A stretch of 64,000 nt of DNA from Punica granatum (GCF_007655135.1 NC_045129.1:23782274-23846273), one strand, 5' to 3'. Shown: positions 35,472 through 48,918, counted from the first letter of the stretch. Notes: generated from the sequence alone by a model not told the origin. Program-made: numbers and translations.

Positions 35472-37070
35472 TGTCAGCACCCCATTTTGGCTCACCTTTC
35501 CAAACGATGATATCAGCAATGATCCAAGCCACAACCTGAGCAGAATACAGAAAAACGACTTAACAGAGCAGAAAATCACTATTCATCCTCAAGTCGGCAA
35601 AATCGGGCAAATGACACATGCATATGACAGAAGGACTCCAGGGGTCACCAAAGGGTAATAGAGTGACTAGAGAGCTCAGCAATATCCAAAACCGGCATTT
35701 TCAGTATATCACACGGACAATTCTATTTTCCGATAGTTCGCTCGATCATCGGAAGACAGCCAATATTGGACCCCAAAAATCCACTCCAATGCCAAACAGA
35801 TGAAAAGTGTCCCCAAAGGCATTTTGCAAATCATCTGCTCTATACAGAACAACTTTCTGTATACAGACAACTTTTCAGTGGAAGTCCAAAAATGCCGGTT
35901 TCTCGAAGAAAAGTTAATTCCAAATATCAGATGCGGCCATGCCCCTCAATCATACAGAGCACGAGCAATGCTTCATATTGTCTTTTAGAAGCCATACAGA
36001 CACTCTGAATGACTTCCGAATGACAAAACGGGCATACCCTTCTTCGGAAGAGCGTAACTGGAGACTGGTCTGATGGAATTACGGCAAACGAAGTTCACAC
36101 TACATTGCCCTGAAAACTCCAGCGGACATTCGCAATTGGGCAAAACAGACAGCAAAACCCTTCACGGTTTCCCGAGTAACCTCCGAGGGGCACAAAAGGC
36201 CATTTTCAGTGAAAATCCATATCCGGAGGTCCTCTTTGGGGAAACTTGACGCCGGATGCTTACCTTACACAATGCTAGCCTTCTCAAGGCTCAATGTGGG
36301 ATTGTCGGAATGAATCACACAACTCATCTAGACCCCTCGAGCAGTGCTTTAAGGGTCTCAAATGCACTTTTCATATCCTTAGAGGCCCAATCTCAGCAAA
36401 CAGAGATCGCAGTAATCTCCGGATCGCCCAAGAAACTCAGAAAGCAATCTGAGAAATCTAGTTTCGGCCTCCTAGGACATCTTCGGCTCCATATTTGTAT
36501 TTACCGGCTTAAGGGACAAGGGCCCACGTAATTTGACAATTTATGTCAAAATGACCGACGTGGGATGCAGATACAAGATATGCTGTCAGAAGTGGATAAC
36601 CTCGCTCTGAATGCATAAAAGGAGCAAAACCGGCTTCCAAGCCTCATACAGACATTTGGCAATTTCTCACGGAAAATGCCAATCTCGGACTCATTAAATC
36701 CATTTCCTCGCGTATATCGATAATTCGACGTTCAATTCAAACCACAAACTTCGAATGCGCGATCAATCGAGACCCGAGCTTTTTCCCGGTTTCTCCTCTT
36801 CGGTCGTGGGACCCACGGGCTATTCAAGATGAGTCACCCTTTACTCTAGAAGCTTCTTCTTCTTCTTCAATGCAAGAAGCCAACTTGCACTCTTGCTTGA
36901 AAATATCCAAGAGTTTGAAGACAACACTCAAGCCTCCATCAATGCTCATCAATGCTCATCAATGTCTTATCTCTTCTTCATTAATGCAATGGAAGATGAT
37001 GAGGCTTGATATTTTCTAAGCATGGGGGTTAAGAGCACTTGCTTTTGCTAATTGTGTCATTAGCTTTGCC

Positions 37071-37078
37071 TATAAATG
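37071..37078 (+). promoter_or_regulatory. Putative TATA box of solo LTR E
   Basis: TATAAATG, same context as in C. If active it would read rightward into element B antisense. Confidence 0.55.
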
Positions 37079-37436
37079 GCCCAAAAGTGATTAAGATAAT
37101 CACTTCTCCTCTTACACACTCTCTCCAACCTTTCTCTTTCAAGAAATCCTCTCAAACTCCATAGCCAAGAACACTCAAGAACCAGAAAACTTCAGCACTT
37201 AGAAGGAAGAGAAAAGAAAACCGAAAAGAGCAAAAGAGAGCCTTGAGTTCTTAAGTCGAAAGCCGATGTTCATCATCCCGACTTAAGCTCAAAATTTCTC
37301 AAACTTCATATCCCACTCATTTTGGACCCATGGAGTTCATTGGTGAAATTGGTTTTTCCATTTGAAGTCTTTAAATTATTGTTTCAGGTCAAATAGTGCA
37401 TTTCGGGTGAAATCGCTACTCTCGGGTGAATAGTGA

Positions 37437-37560
37437 CCCGCCAGCGCCAGCCGCTCGCACGCCCGCGCGCATGCCCGCGCACGCCCGCGCACGCCCGCGC
37501 GCCTGCCCGTGCCCCGCGCACGCCGCGCGCCTCCCGTGCATTCCAGCCGCATTCCCCGTG
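37437..37560 (+). repeat. GC-rich hypervariable slot in solo LTR E
   Basis: CGCGCACGCC-type repeats after 'tcgggtgaatagtg'. Same slot as in C and D but different units. Confidence 0.7.
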
Positions 37561-40044
37561 CACCTAGCTCCCCGAACGTGCATCCTTTGCACCCGAGCAT
37601 CCTTCCAAGCGTTCAACCGAGTCACTCGACTCTCGAACACTTCCCCGACTCTTTCCTCGTATCCCGAGGCTAGGTAAATCACTCTTGACTTAGAGGAGTT
37701 AGGGCTTTTTATATTTTTGCATGGCTATGGAGTACTATGGTATTTTATGCATACTTAACTTGCAAGACTTAACTTTTATGCAATTTTATGTTATATTATG
37801 CATGTGTATTACCTTAAAACTTGCTAGCATGTCGGAAAAAGGTTTGGATTGTTGTTTGGAAGACCATCCCGACCCGGAAATGGCAAGTGAGCTCACGGCC
37901 AAGTCTCTAAATGGGATGGTCGAGACTTGAGTTGCTCTTTTCGGGTTAAGATTGGTCTCCTTAGCCCGATCCAAGTTATTTTCTGAGTTTATTTTGTTGT
38001 TCTTGCATGCATGAAGCCGGTATTATTTTATCGATTCCTTAAATAACATGTTTGTGAATGTTTGCATGTTTAAATGAGTTAATCAAATAATGGTAATACC
38101 GGCTTTTGTCAAAACGTGTTATTCATGATGTTTGATGTTTGAGCATGCGAAAAATGATTAAACCAAGACAAGGAAATTCTTTGTGATTTGAATCGAGCCA
38201 TGAGAGTATTCGGCCATCTTTGACAAGGTGAAGCGGAGGGCTTCTTGGCCCTTTTTGGATCAAGAATGATTTCCTTATTTCGAGTTTAATTCATTTCTCG
38301 GATTGTACGAAAGTGTAATTTCGATATTTCCACGATTCCCACGTTAAAACATCGATTACATGTCTTTTCAAAACAAAACATGCATGGATTCGGGTATCGT
38401 TGACTCATTCGGGTCCATTCGGTTACGAGGGTAGTTTCGGTCATTGGACCAAATATCCTCGATCCTTACGGATTCGTGTTGGTCGCCGAATCACGAATCG
38501 TTTTCACAATTAAAGTATTCGGCAATAACCTTAAGCATTAATTCCACGAACGGGTTAATCGGGACGTTCACACGGTTAATTCATTCCATTTAAATAACTT
38601 TGCACGAATTGGACATTAATTTGTAACTCGCGTCGACGAATTACAAAACGGTGTTAATGCCCTTTTCAAAACCCTCATACTTTCAAATCCTTATTGTGTT
38701 GTTCTCCTTTTCTGAAAACAAATTTTCAAATCAAGGGCAAGAACATCATTTCGTGATTCGCCGACATCCTAGCGCAGTTTAAGATGTCAGTTGGGTATTC
38801 TGTATCAAAATACAGTTATCGGACTAATCATTTCACTCGACTTAACCAAATCCTAGAAAATGGTTAGGTGGAACTCTAGGTTCCAAATCTAGAGTCAAAA
38901 TACAAGTTTGGATCAATTCAGTGGTAATTCAGTGTCACAATACAGAACAACTGTAAAAGCAATCCACATACATGAGATTTGACTCTCTTTGTCAAGTTCT
39001 CAAAACAAAGCCGAATGCTAAAACATTGGCACGTGCTTGTTTGTCTAGGGTAGGATTTGCATGCCAAAATACCCCGGATTAACAACTTGTTAAAACACGT
39101 ACACTCGATAATAACAAAGACCTTCTCTGTTATTTACTTGCTGCGTGTTATCTTTCCGCACATGTTTGCCATGCGGGTCGAGCCTGATCCCTAGGCCGAA
39201 TAATATTAGGGTTCAACACCCTAATCATCGATCACAGGGTCCAACGCCCTAATCAACACTCACAGGGTCCAACGCCCTATTCAGTGAGAGCGTCCATTAA
39301 ATTTCAGTTCTTCGGTCTTTTCCCTAAACTCACGGTGAGTTAGAGTGGAATAATAACCAAACGCGAGTCGACTGGAATTCGGCCATTTGTAATTTGTATT
39401 TATTATTTTCGAGAGCATTGTAAGGATTTTTATTTTGTACATTCATTCTGTAAGAATTCCAGTCGGTGAGCGAACGGTCCGAGAGTCGAATTAATCGAAT
39501 CGGTCTAATGCTTGCCCAGATACAAGTAAATCCAAGAACTCGCGGTTCTGGTTCACGCAGGGATTCAACCTCTATGGTTCGATGAACTGTAACGCAAGAT
39601 TGTGAACCAATTCCCCGACACACGGGTTTACTTCTCTCTCAGCTTCTCCACCGACATCGTTTAATTCATCGAAGTTACGGTGTCAAAACGTGTGAGCCGA
39701 GTGCAGCCTAATTCATGCGGTAAATAAAACAAAAATGCAAGCCTAGCAAACCAGAGTACCGAAAGGGCGTGCGGGATATAGGCCCGCACGTAACATGAAC
39801 CCCCGAACACGGATTATCCGGTTCCGCACAGATCAATGCCTTAACGACAAACTAGGTGTTCCATACCCCTAGACTTGGGTAACTTATCCGCCCTCGACCT
39901 ACGGGTCGTAAAATGATAAGTGGCGACTCCTTCTCTCACGCGTGTCCGTCACGCGTCCCCACGGGAAGGTGGACACTCCCAAGCCGCGCGATCCAAAAGC
40001 GCGCAATGCGGGCCCCGACGAGAGTCCACATTCGGGTCCGTACA

Positions 40045-40049
40045 GCGCC
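40045..40049. repeat. Target-site duplication of solo LTR E, right copy (GCGCC)
   Basis: Matches 35467-35471. Confidence 0.95.
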
Positions 40050-40370
40050 CGTGAAGGGTTCGTTCATGCCGGGAGCTCGTTTTGGAATGCATATAAATAA
40101 ATGTAAAAGAGAGTTTAGGGAAGAGTGCATGTTGCCCCAGTGGCTGGTTGATGGCCACAGCGGAGGGTGGGCAGGGATCATTCTCCGGTCGGAGATGTGA
40201 TCGTGCTAGTGACTTTCGCGGCGGGTGGGCAGGGCCATGCTCTGTTCGTCGGAGCTGTTGCCTGTGATCTTTTGCGGTTGAAGGATTAGATTTGCTCCTC
40301 GGAGTATCGCTTGGATGAATTTGAATCCAAGTCGATTTTGGATTTTAGTTGAGCCTGAAAGCAGTAAACG
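40050..40370 (-). other. Internal non-coding DNA of B between E and the TTCG array
   Basis: Reversed, it matches C about 11780-12110. No gene seen. Confidence 0.6.
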
Positions 40371-40885
40371 CGAGGTGTCAAAACCTGAAAGCAGTAAATC
40401 CGGGGCCGGAGCCCAAGAGCAACAAATGCGGGACCGAGGCCCGATGAGGGGCCGAAGCCCAAAAGTGGGGCCAAAGCCCAAAAGTGGGGCCGGAGCCCGA
40501 TGCAGGGCCGAAACCCAAAAGTAAATGCAGGGCCGGAGGCCGATGTGAGGTCGAAGTCTAATGCAGTAAATGTGGGACCGGAACCCGATGCAGGGCCGGA
40601 GCCCGATGCAGGGCCGGAGCTCGATGCGGGGCCGAAGCCCAATGCAGTAAATGCGGGGCCGGAGCCCGATGCAGGGCTGGAGCCCGATGCGAGGCCGAAG
40701 CCCGATGCCGTAAATGCGGGGTCGGAGCCCGATGCGGAGCCAGAGCCCGATGCAGTAAATGCGGGGCCGGAGCCCGATGCGGGGCCGAAGCCCGATGCAG
40801 TAAATGCGGGGCCGGAGCCCAATGCAGGGCCGGAGACCGATGAGGGGCCGAAGCCCGATGCAATAAATGCGGGGTTGATAGGAAA
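40371..40885 (-). repeat. GGGC-TTCG-GCCC tandem array of element B
   Basis: Irregular units of about 18 and 30-36 bases. On the minus strand these read GGGCTCCGGCCC or GGGCTTCGGCCCC followed by GCATCG or a GCATTTACTGCATC linker. Each unit can form a GGGC/GCCC stem with a TTCG or TCCG loop. Long open frames on both strands (for example 40206-40913) come from the repeat and are not genes. The C counterpart is the short array at 11637-11765. Confidence 0.88.
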
Positions 40886-41689
40886 GTGCAAGAAATGTGA
40901 AAGCAAAGGTCAATGCTGAGGAATAGCGTGAGGCGCTGCAATGCGGTGACGCTGATTTGCTTGCGGTCTTGCTTTGTGGAACAGGGATGAGAACTTAGTG
41001 TTGAAATCCCAAGGAGCTGGATGGATGTAAGACGTTTATTGTCTCAATTGTGGTCGATCAGTATTCATGCTGTCTTCTTGTGTAGAATTTTCTACAATGG
41101 GAAAAGAAAACAATGAAGGAGCAAACTATATTCGCGATTTCAGCGTAAGGGCTTAGGGGATTGAACTAACCTGGTAGGCATCGTGCGAGCGCGCTGAGGG
41201 TGTGTGCATGGAGAAGGTGGAGTCATGCTCGCACGACGCGGAAATGGCACGCTCAGTTGTGCTGATGGAAGCACTTGTAGCAAAGAGGGACGTGTGCTCA
41301 ACCATGCAATGACATAATCGATTGCGCGGGATTAATGGGAAGTTAGTGTTGCTTGGACGGTTAGCCCTTGAGCTACTGATTGGCTCGCCCTGGAGGAAGG
41401 GTGAGGACCACGATTGGTACACCTGCAAAGGCAGTCACAACTTTGTCTACCGTGTGGTAGTATTAATTGTCGTGTAAAACAGTAAATGAATAGGATGCGT
41501 GCAATGCGTGAGTTTTCAAAAGCTAATGTTGTCGTTCACATTGACTCGAAAGGTTCAAAGTACAATGCAAATTTTGTAAAATAGAGCCTTAAGCTGATTT
41601 GCCACCACACTCGGGGTTTGAGCGAGCGCCGCCTCGGAAAGCACCGGGTCTAGACGAGGGCCTTGCGGAGATATCTATCCTAGAGTGCA
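40886..41689 (-). other. Internal non-coding DNA of B downstream of ORF1
   Basis: Colinear with C 10590-11590 reversed, with only one unit of C's 110-base repeat (about 41400-41450). This is where gag-pol would start in an autonomous element; none is present. Confidence 0.65.
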
Positions 41690-41981
41690 TGTGTGGGTCT
41701 CCATGAGGCCCTTTCCTAGACCTCTCCAGGGCGGCGTTTGCCCAAGCGAGCTCCTGACCGCATCTCTGCATCTTGGCACGGGTTTGGGAGAGCTCCTTCT
41801 AAGGTGGTTGGCCGACGAGTTCTTCATCTCTCAGCGACCTCTCGGTGATCGAACCTAGTGTTGATGAGGTCGATCATGTTGTCTCGGAATATACACCATT
41901 CGCGTTCTGTGGCGGGTCGGTGAGGTCCTCGTGTATTGGCGAACTCTGTCGAGGTGCGGGCAGGAGACCGAGCAAGGCGTC
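41690..41981 (-). pseudogene. Element B ORF1, internally deleted remnant
   Basis: Minus strand. The start region (41981 down to about 41880) matches the first ~40 codons of C's ORF1, with the ATG changed to ACG. It then jumps to the C-terminal coiled coil (ELAWANAALERSRKGPHGDP, compare ELARANATMERSKKRTHGGP). Some 370 codons are missing and the coiled-coil part is frame-shifted. The remnant proves B once carried the same ORF1 but cannot make it now. Confidence 0.72.
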
Positions 41982-42532
41982 CCTTACCAAGACGGCAGGA
42001 AAATCCGCTTATGACTCGTCAACATGAATGACATCCTAATTTTTGAAAATTGCATGATGCATGAGTGCGAAGAGAGTAAATGCCCATGGCTTAATAGAAA
42101 TTACATGTACATCGCTCTCGAAAGGGAAAAGACTCAAATGGCTCGCAGGCCGACTCGATGGACTGTTGTCGGAGTCGGGTTGAAGGCTTGCACGGAGGCA
42201 TAACACGATGCATGGTTTGGTGCTACAGGGACCGTGCTATCTATGGATGGGGGCTCCCGACTCAAGGGTGTGAATTCCTTGAAATCGAGCGAGGATCTTT
42301 GGGGGCCGGTTCGGTGGCATAGCCGACTCGATCCGTTCCCTAACTCGGAACCTCTGACTAACATAGCTTCCTACTTTGGCGCCCGTGGGATTTCGGACGA
42401 GGTACCTAAAGCTAGCATGATATGCAATGCATGCGTGAAATAAATGTGCGTAAGTAGATAAGCCGTAAACGACGGAAAGCAGTAAATAAACAAGCAAGCA
42501 AGCGAACGGGATTGAGCCCGAACCCTCTAGAT
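41982..42532 (-). other. Untranslated leader of element B
   Basis: Between the primer-binding site and the ORF1 remnant. It matches C 8545-9095 throughout, with the same spacing. Confidence 0.65.
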
Positions 42533-42551
42533 GTCCCCAGTGGAGTCGCCA
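42533..42551 (-). promoter_or_regulatory. Primer-binding site of element B (tRNA-Arg type)
   Basis: Minus strand TGGCGACTCCACTGGGGAC, three bases from the LTR end, as in C. Confidence 0.85.
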
Positions 42552-42554
42552 AGC

Positions 42555-45500
42555 TGTGCGCACCCGAATTTAATCTCGTCGGGGCACGCATGCGCGCGCC
42601 TAAGCAAACGCGGCTTGGGAGTGTCCACCTTCCCGGGGACGCGCGACGGACGCACGTGAGAAGGAGTCGCCACTTGCCATTTTACGACCCGAAGGTCGAG
42701 GGCCGGCAAGTTACCCGGGTCTAGGGGTACGGGGTACACCTAAATGCTAAGGCAATGGTCATGCGGAACCGAAAATTCCGAATTCGGGGGTTCTATTACA
42801 TGCGGGCCTATATCCCGCACGCCCTTTCGGTACTCTAGTTTGCTAGGCTTGCCGTTTTGTTTATTTACAGTGATTTAGGGTCGCACTTGACTCGCCCGTT
42901 TTGACACCGTAAAGTCGATGGATTGATCAAGTTGGGCCAAGAATCCAAAAGATGAGTAGGCTTGTGCGTCGAGGAATCGGTCCACTATCTTAGCGTTACA
43001 GTTCATCGAACTGTGATGGTCGATTCCCTGCGCGAACCGAAACCGCGAGTATTCGAGCTTACTCATCTCTTGGTAATAATAGACCGACTTGACCGGTTCG
43101 ACACTCGGACCTCCCACTCGCCGATCGGGGATCCTTACAAGTGACCGAGTGAATATACAAATAAAATCCTCACAATGTTCTCTCGAATAATTACAAAGTG
43201 TAACTGAATAAGTAAATGGATCCCGATCGGTTTGCATTGGGCCAATATTCCACTCCGGCTCACCGTGTGTTTTGAATAACCGATAAACAAATTAAGGCAA
43301 CGTGGGCTCAAGGAGCCGGGGGTCGGGTCCGATCGTTCCAACGGTTCGCAAGAGAACCGGTCGATTCCCACTGTAACCGTTGGACCGATCGAGCTTCCGG
43401 GTGATATCTAAACCCGTTTCACGCATCCAATCCAAATTGCCTTCCACATAGGCCATATTTGGAGTATGACGGTGAATCGAGGCTAGATCCCATTCCGCAC
43501 TCGGGTTGCACGCGCTCAGTGAATTAGGAGACGTTGGACCTCGTGTTCGATGGTTTTGGGCGTTGGACCCCGTGCAACACGTAACCTATGGGCTCGGACT
43601 CGAACTGCAACAAATCAGCTAAAGGAAATGGAAAGCAGGAGAAAACTGATAAAACTGATGGAAAACATATAACAACTGACAAACGTAGGTGAATACAGAC
43701 AAGTTGTGTATATTAAGTCGAATGTACGTGATTTAATTAGTTATTGACCGGGGTTGATTTGCAAACAATGTGTCTAGCCTAGGCAAACATAGATGGTGGG
43801 CTAGAATATGGTTCTAAGCCGATTACATGTGTGAATTTGTTTTAGAACTTTTATTCGGTTAAGTGTCACTATGGTTTCACCGAATTAACCAAACTTGTGT
43901 TTTGACTCTAGATTGGAACCTAGCATTCCACCTATCAATTATCTAATGTTCGTTTAAGTCGAGTGCGTGATTAATCCGGTATTTCGTGTTTCGTAAATGA
44001 AATGAAATGTTCACCACCGAATCTACGGTAGAAAGATAGAAACACCGAAAGTGAACGAAATGGGCCGTGCGAATGAAACTCGCACCCGAACGGGTTGCCC
44101 TTTCCCGCCCATAGATCGAGGTGTTTCCAACTCCCTAACGCCTAGGGTATCGGTGAATCACGGAATGACGATTATGCCCTTGGATAAAATTGCGATGTCC
44201 GTATGTAAATTGGAGATCACGTCACACGAAGAAATCTAAGGAGGGCTCACGCGTCTTGACTCGAGCCGCCTCAAATCGGGCCCGGACTCGAGTCATAGCA
44301 CGCGAGTACTCGTTAGACATCAATTCTATTCGTGTTACGTGTCTCGGTGTTTTGAAATTGTGATCTTTTAAGGAAAAGGGCATTCCCGCCGTTCCGTGAA
44401 CCATCGATGCGTTTACGAATTAAGGATCGATTAACCCAATTATTTAGTCCAAGTGATTTAATTAATCGAGTGGCACGTCCCGTTTCCCGTTTGTGAAGTG
44501 GTTTAATGATTGAGACCTCAAACCTCAATTGTTATGGATCAATGAAATGATTGTTCGATATTAACGTATCTAGCATACAAATTAACATGAAACCAACGAT
44601 TAAATGAAAATTGTGATTACAATCAATTCCAAGAATTGGTTTTGACCGTTTCTTGCATGCATAAAACATCAAACACGATGACAACGTGCATTTTTACATA
44701 GCCGGTGCCGCCATGATCTTAGGAACGCAATTAAACATACAAACAAGCACAAGCACGATATTTAGAGGAATCGATAAAACGACACCGACTCATGGGAAGC
44801 AAAAAATGTAAAAACTCGGGAAATGACTTGAGTCGGGAAAAGGAGGCCATCCATGGCCCGAGGAAGCCAAGAGGGGCTCTCGGCCACCTCCCTTGGGGCG
44901 AGGCCGAGAGGCTCCCTTGGTTCGCCCGAGCCAACGATGTCTCCTCGACTCCGATTCAAGCTATTTCCCGACATGCTAGCACTATAAACGATGAAGACAT
45001 GCATAATACGATGTAAAAACACATAAAAACATAAACTTGCATGTGAATCGGTCATGGACCGCCTTATCGCCCCACAAACACAAAGAAAACGTAAAAGTCC
45101 TAACTTCTCTGAGTCGGGAGTGATTATACCTAGCCCCGGGATGCGGGAAAGAGTCGGAGAAGTGGCAAAGGGAGTCGGGAGACTCGGCTGGAACGAACAG
45201 ACCCGAATCAGTGAAGTCGGGTCGGCGACAGACCCGACTGGCAGTCCGGCTTGTCGGGGCTGTACCGGTTGATCGGGATGGAATTTTCGTGCGGGGCCAG
45301 TTGCATTGGATTCCCAAGAGACCAAGGATCGCGTCTGCGGTGGTTTCGGGAGGAGAGCACGCGTAGATTTTTGGGAAATCAAATACGAAGTAGGGTCAGT
45401 AACAAAAAGACAGACCAAGTCGGGTCAAAACAGACCCGACTGGCACGCGATGAAGAAATGGGTCCATAGGAGGCTCCCGGTGGTCGGTGGCATTGGACTC

Positions 45501-47981
45501 CTAATTGACTGAGGATCATGCCTGCGGTGGTTTCATGAGGATTGGACATGTAGATTTTCTAGAAATAAAAAACAAAGTCGGGTTAGCTAGCAGAAAACAG
45601 AACCAACTGGGCGCAACTGACCCGACTAAACAGATCGGAAAGAAATGGTTGTCCCGGAGGCTCCCGGTGGTATTTTGCTGCAAGGTTTATGACATTGGAC
45701 TCCTAACTGACTGAGGATCTTGGTGATAGGTGGCTCGTAGTGAGATTCAACCCGAGCTGACCTGTGCGTCCCTGCAAAGTTCGGGTTAGAAAAGACGACC
45801 AGAGGAAAAAACCTGACTGGCACCCGATGAAGAAACGACTCTACAGGAGGCTCCCGGTGGTCTTTTGGTGCGAGATCGGTGGCATTGGACTCCTAACTGA
45901 GTGAGGATCATACCTGCAGTGGTTTCATGAGGATTAGACATGTCTATTTTCCTGAAAGATGCAAAGAAAACCGGTAAAAAACTGGAAAAATCTGTGAAGG
46001 GAGAAAGGAGAGAAAAGGCGGTGGTGCACGGTTGAACGGCTCTCGGCACGCGACCACCTTGTCACGAGGAAGAGTGAGGTTTGTGAGGAACCCCTATGAA
46101 GTGATGGCATGACTCGCCATGGTCGTGGGAAGAAATGGCGTGCCAAGGATCCCGGGGTGGCCGTGGAAACCCGTTTCTGCACTGTTTCTGCTACCTGCTG
46201 AAACGGTGTGTTGGAGGCTTCGAATGCTAAAACTAGGTTCGGAAATGGATTTAGAAGGTCGAAAACATGTGGGGTAAGAAGTTTGGTCAAGGCTCGAGCA
46301 ATGCTGGGGGGCGGGACTCGCCTAGGAACCGGGAAAGTACCTGGAGGCCCGATTCTGAAATGTTCTAGATCTGCATGCTGGGAGCTTCAAATGCTGAAAC
46401 TAACACCGGAAATGGACTCGGGAGGTCGAATACATGTGGGATATGAAGTTTGGTCTAGTTTGGTTCGGGTTGGGTGGCGGTCGCCAGAAAACGGTTGAGT
46501 TTTCCAACAATTATGCCTTGGTTTCGGGCTGAGGGGAGGCTGGACGAATTGCTGAAATGTGCTGAAGTTGAGAGGGCTTGGAGAGGGTTTCCTAGAGTGA
46601 GAAAGCTAGAGAGATGATGGAAGTTGAGTTGTGATTAAGTTAATGATGCAATGGGCTTATAAAGGAAGACTTAATGGCTTGTTTAGTGAAAACTAAGTGC
46701 AATTAGTGGGTGCTTAAGGGATCCGAATTTTTGGAGGGAAGATTAAGGTGGGGAAAGTGAGTGGGAAGTTGATGGGAAGTGATGGAAAGATGGGAGTTGA
46801 TGTGAGGATGTGTAAAAGATATTTTGAATGTGTGGTTGAGGGAAACTCTTGGGATTGAGCCATTGGGGCTTGGAGCCACTGAATTGAGCCGTGGCTTAGG
46901 GATTAGCCGCGGCATGGGGCTGTCATGTCGGAGCCGTGGCTGATTGTGGGCGAGCCGTGGCTTGGTGGTTTGGCTTGGCTGAGCTGTGGGTCCCATTCGA
47001 ATAAGAGAAAAGCCGGAAAAAGCTTGATACTTGATTGAACGCGCGTCCAGTCTCCGATGTCCAATTAATTTGAAGATTTGGAATGCTTGAACGACGAGGA
47101 TTTGAATGAGCCTAATGTCGCCATGCGTCGTATGAACGAACGTTCGGGTGACTCGGCGCCTCGAGAGTCGGTTTTGCTCTGTTTGGACGTTCGGAGCGGA
47201 GTTTAGTATCCCCCGGTCCCTGATTGTTCTTTGTGCACCCTGACATTCGTTTTGGCGATCCTTTTGCCCCGTGAAGGATCGTTGGCTCGTTGCCCTCGGT
47301 CGGGGACCGTTGGCCCGGGAAGACCTAGGGGCTTTGACCGGGGTTTTCTCATTGTTCCCTGAATGTCTTGAGGTGCTCGGGGCTCCTTGTGAGGTGCTCG
47401 GGGATTGTTGTGATCTCTGTTCTTCGTGGACGTGCCCCGGAGGCTCGTCGGGAGACGTTCATGACCACTGAAACGTCCCTCGGGAAACCGAGTCGAGTTC
47501 CGGAAGGTCATCTGAAGCTTGTTCCCCAACCCTGGTGGTCCCTGGGTGCCTGTAGGCCCGTTTCGAGGGGCCGTCTGCTTGTCAGTGGAGCGGGCCCCGG
47601 GAGCTCTGTCAAAAAAGGCGTCCGTGAGAGATCGGGGCGTCCCGGCTCATGTGGCAGGCCCCGGAAATGCGCCCGGACGTGTCGTTGGTCACTTTGGCAC
47701 TGAGGGGGATTTTTGGAGTCCCATATTGGGCACCTTTCGGTGCTTCGGTGACTCGATGATGAATAGTGCCACAGTGTCAGCTCCGTTGTTTTCGGGGTTC
47801 TTTGTCTGTAAATTCTTCCGACTGCTCTCTTCGGCTTTTCTAATGGACCCAGCTCTTCTTCTGTGGTTTATGACTCTGTGCCCGCATGTTCGCCTCTGAT
47901 TGCCGGGAGATGAGTAGTAACCCGGGCTTTGATCGGGGATTCTCGTGCAGGAAGCCGGTGGGCCAAAATGGGGTGCTGACA
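42555..47981 (-). repeat. Element B 5' LTR (family I)
   Basis: 5427 bases, the same length as the 3' copy, with scattered substitutions and small indels (for example near 42868). The minus strand starts TGTCAGCACC at 47981 and ends GCGCACA at 42555. TATA-like element at 46656-46663. Confidence 0.95.
46656..46663 (-). promoter_or_regulatory. Putative TATA box of the B 5' LTR
   Basis: Minus strand TTTATAAG, same context as 29921-29928. This copy would drive the element transcript. Confidence 0.5.
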
Positions 47982-47986
47982 CCACC
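47982..47986. repeat. Target-site duplication of element B, right copy (CCACC)
   Basis: Matches 25814-25818. Confidence 0.95.
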
Positions 47987-48918
47987 GATGTCAAGTTTAC
48001 GCCAATCAGATCAAAGCGCCGCCAAACGAACTGCGCCCCATGACGGCACCATGGCCTTTTTCGATGTGGGGGATGGATGTGATTGGCCCAATCAACCCCA
48101 AAGCGTCTAACGGGCATATGTTCATTTTGGTGGCGATCGATTACTTCACCAAATGGATCGAAGCCGTCACTCTTGCGTCAGTCACCGCAAAAGCAGTGGC
48201 CCATTTTCTCAGACGCGACGTCATCGCCCGGTACGGGGTCCCTGCGACAATCATCACGGACAACGCTAAGAACCTGAACAACAAGGTCATCGATGAGCTC
48301 TGTGCACAATTCAAAATCCGACACCGCAACTCCACCCCATACTGTCCCCAAATGAACGGTGCGGTGGAAGCGGCGAATAAGAACATCAAAAAGATCATTG
48401 AAAAAATGACGGTGAACTACAAGGATTGGCACGAGATGCTCCCCTATGCACTCTTGGCGTACCGAACATCCATACGGACCTCAACCAGGGCAACCCCGTA
48501 CTCCCTAATCTATGGCATGGAGGCCGTCCTCCCAATCGAAGTGGAGATCCCTTCTATGAGGATTCTTGCCGAAACCGAACTTGAAGAAGCAGAATGGGCG
48601 AAGCAGCGGTATGAACAATTGAATTTCATTGATGAGAAGAGGCTGAAAGCGCTATGCCACGGACAGTGTTACCAACAAAGAATGGCTCGAGCCTTCAACG
48701 CAAGAGTCCGCCACCACGATTTCAGCCCTGGTGACCTTGTTTTGAGAAAAGTCCTACACGTCACGCCGGACTCTCGAGGGAAATTCTCGTACAAATACGA
48801 CGGTCCCTTTGTCGTCAAAGAGGTTTTCTCCGGAGGAGCGGTCATTTTGAGGGACATGGACGGCACTGAAAATGCCCTTCCCGTCAACGCTGACGCCATC
48901 AAGAAGTACTATCCATGA
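47987..48918 (+). pseudogene. pol: Element A pol: integrase core and C-terminus
   Basis: Continuation of the integrase after element B; the frame matches that before 25818. It has the DD35E catalytic core, with Asp in MDVIGPINPK, Asp in ITDNAKN and Glu in NGAVEAAN (48350-48380). A conserved C-terminal domain follows (SPGDLVLRKV, GKFSYKYDGPF) and ends at LPVNADAIKKYYP, TGA 48916-48918. The enzyme inserts element cDNA into the genome. This half has no stop or frameshift of its own. The ATG at 48040 is internal and not a true start. Confidence 0.92.

Larger units (their letters stand above)
35472..40044 (+). mobile_element. Solo LTR E (family II)
   Basis: A single 4573-base LTR from TGTCAGCACC to CCGTACA with perfect GCGCC duplications. 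There is no internal sequence, so a full element was lost by recombination between its two LTRs. It lies in the 3' region of element B, opposite in strand. The first ~1.65 kb is nearly identical to C. From about 37130 to 38350 the sequence is closer to element D, and C-like sequence returns after that with several deletions. TATA box at 37071; GC-rich slot at 37437-37560. Confidence 0.93.
25819..47981 (-). mobile_element. Element B: non-autonomous Ogre-type element lacking gag-pol
   Basis: 22163 bases including the nested solo LTR E; about 17.6 kb without it. Orientation is right to left: 5' LTR 42555-47981, primer-binding site 42533-42551, shortened ORF1 41690-41981, repeat-rich internal DNA, polypurine tract 31246-31259, 3' LTR 25819-31245. 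The LTRs are family I and equal in length (5427). No Gag, protease, RT or integrase motif is found inside. The internal region is colinear with that of C. The element sits in A's integrase gene in opposite orientation. Confidence 0.93.

Noticed and set aside
40206..40913. 235- and 206-codon minus-strand frames with short Arg-Pro-rich repeats
   Set aside because: They read through the GGGC-TTCG-GCCC array. No start context or homology beyond the repeat.
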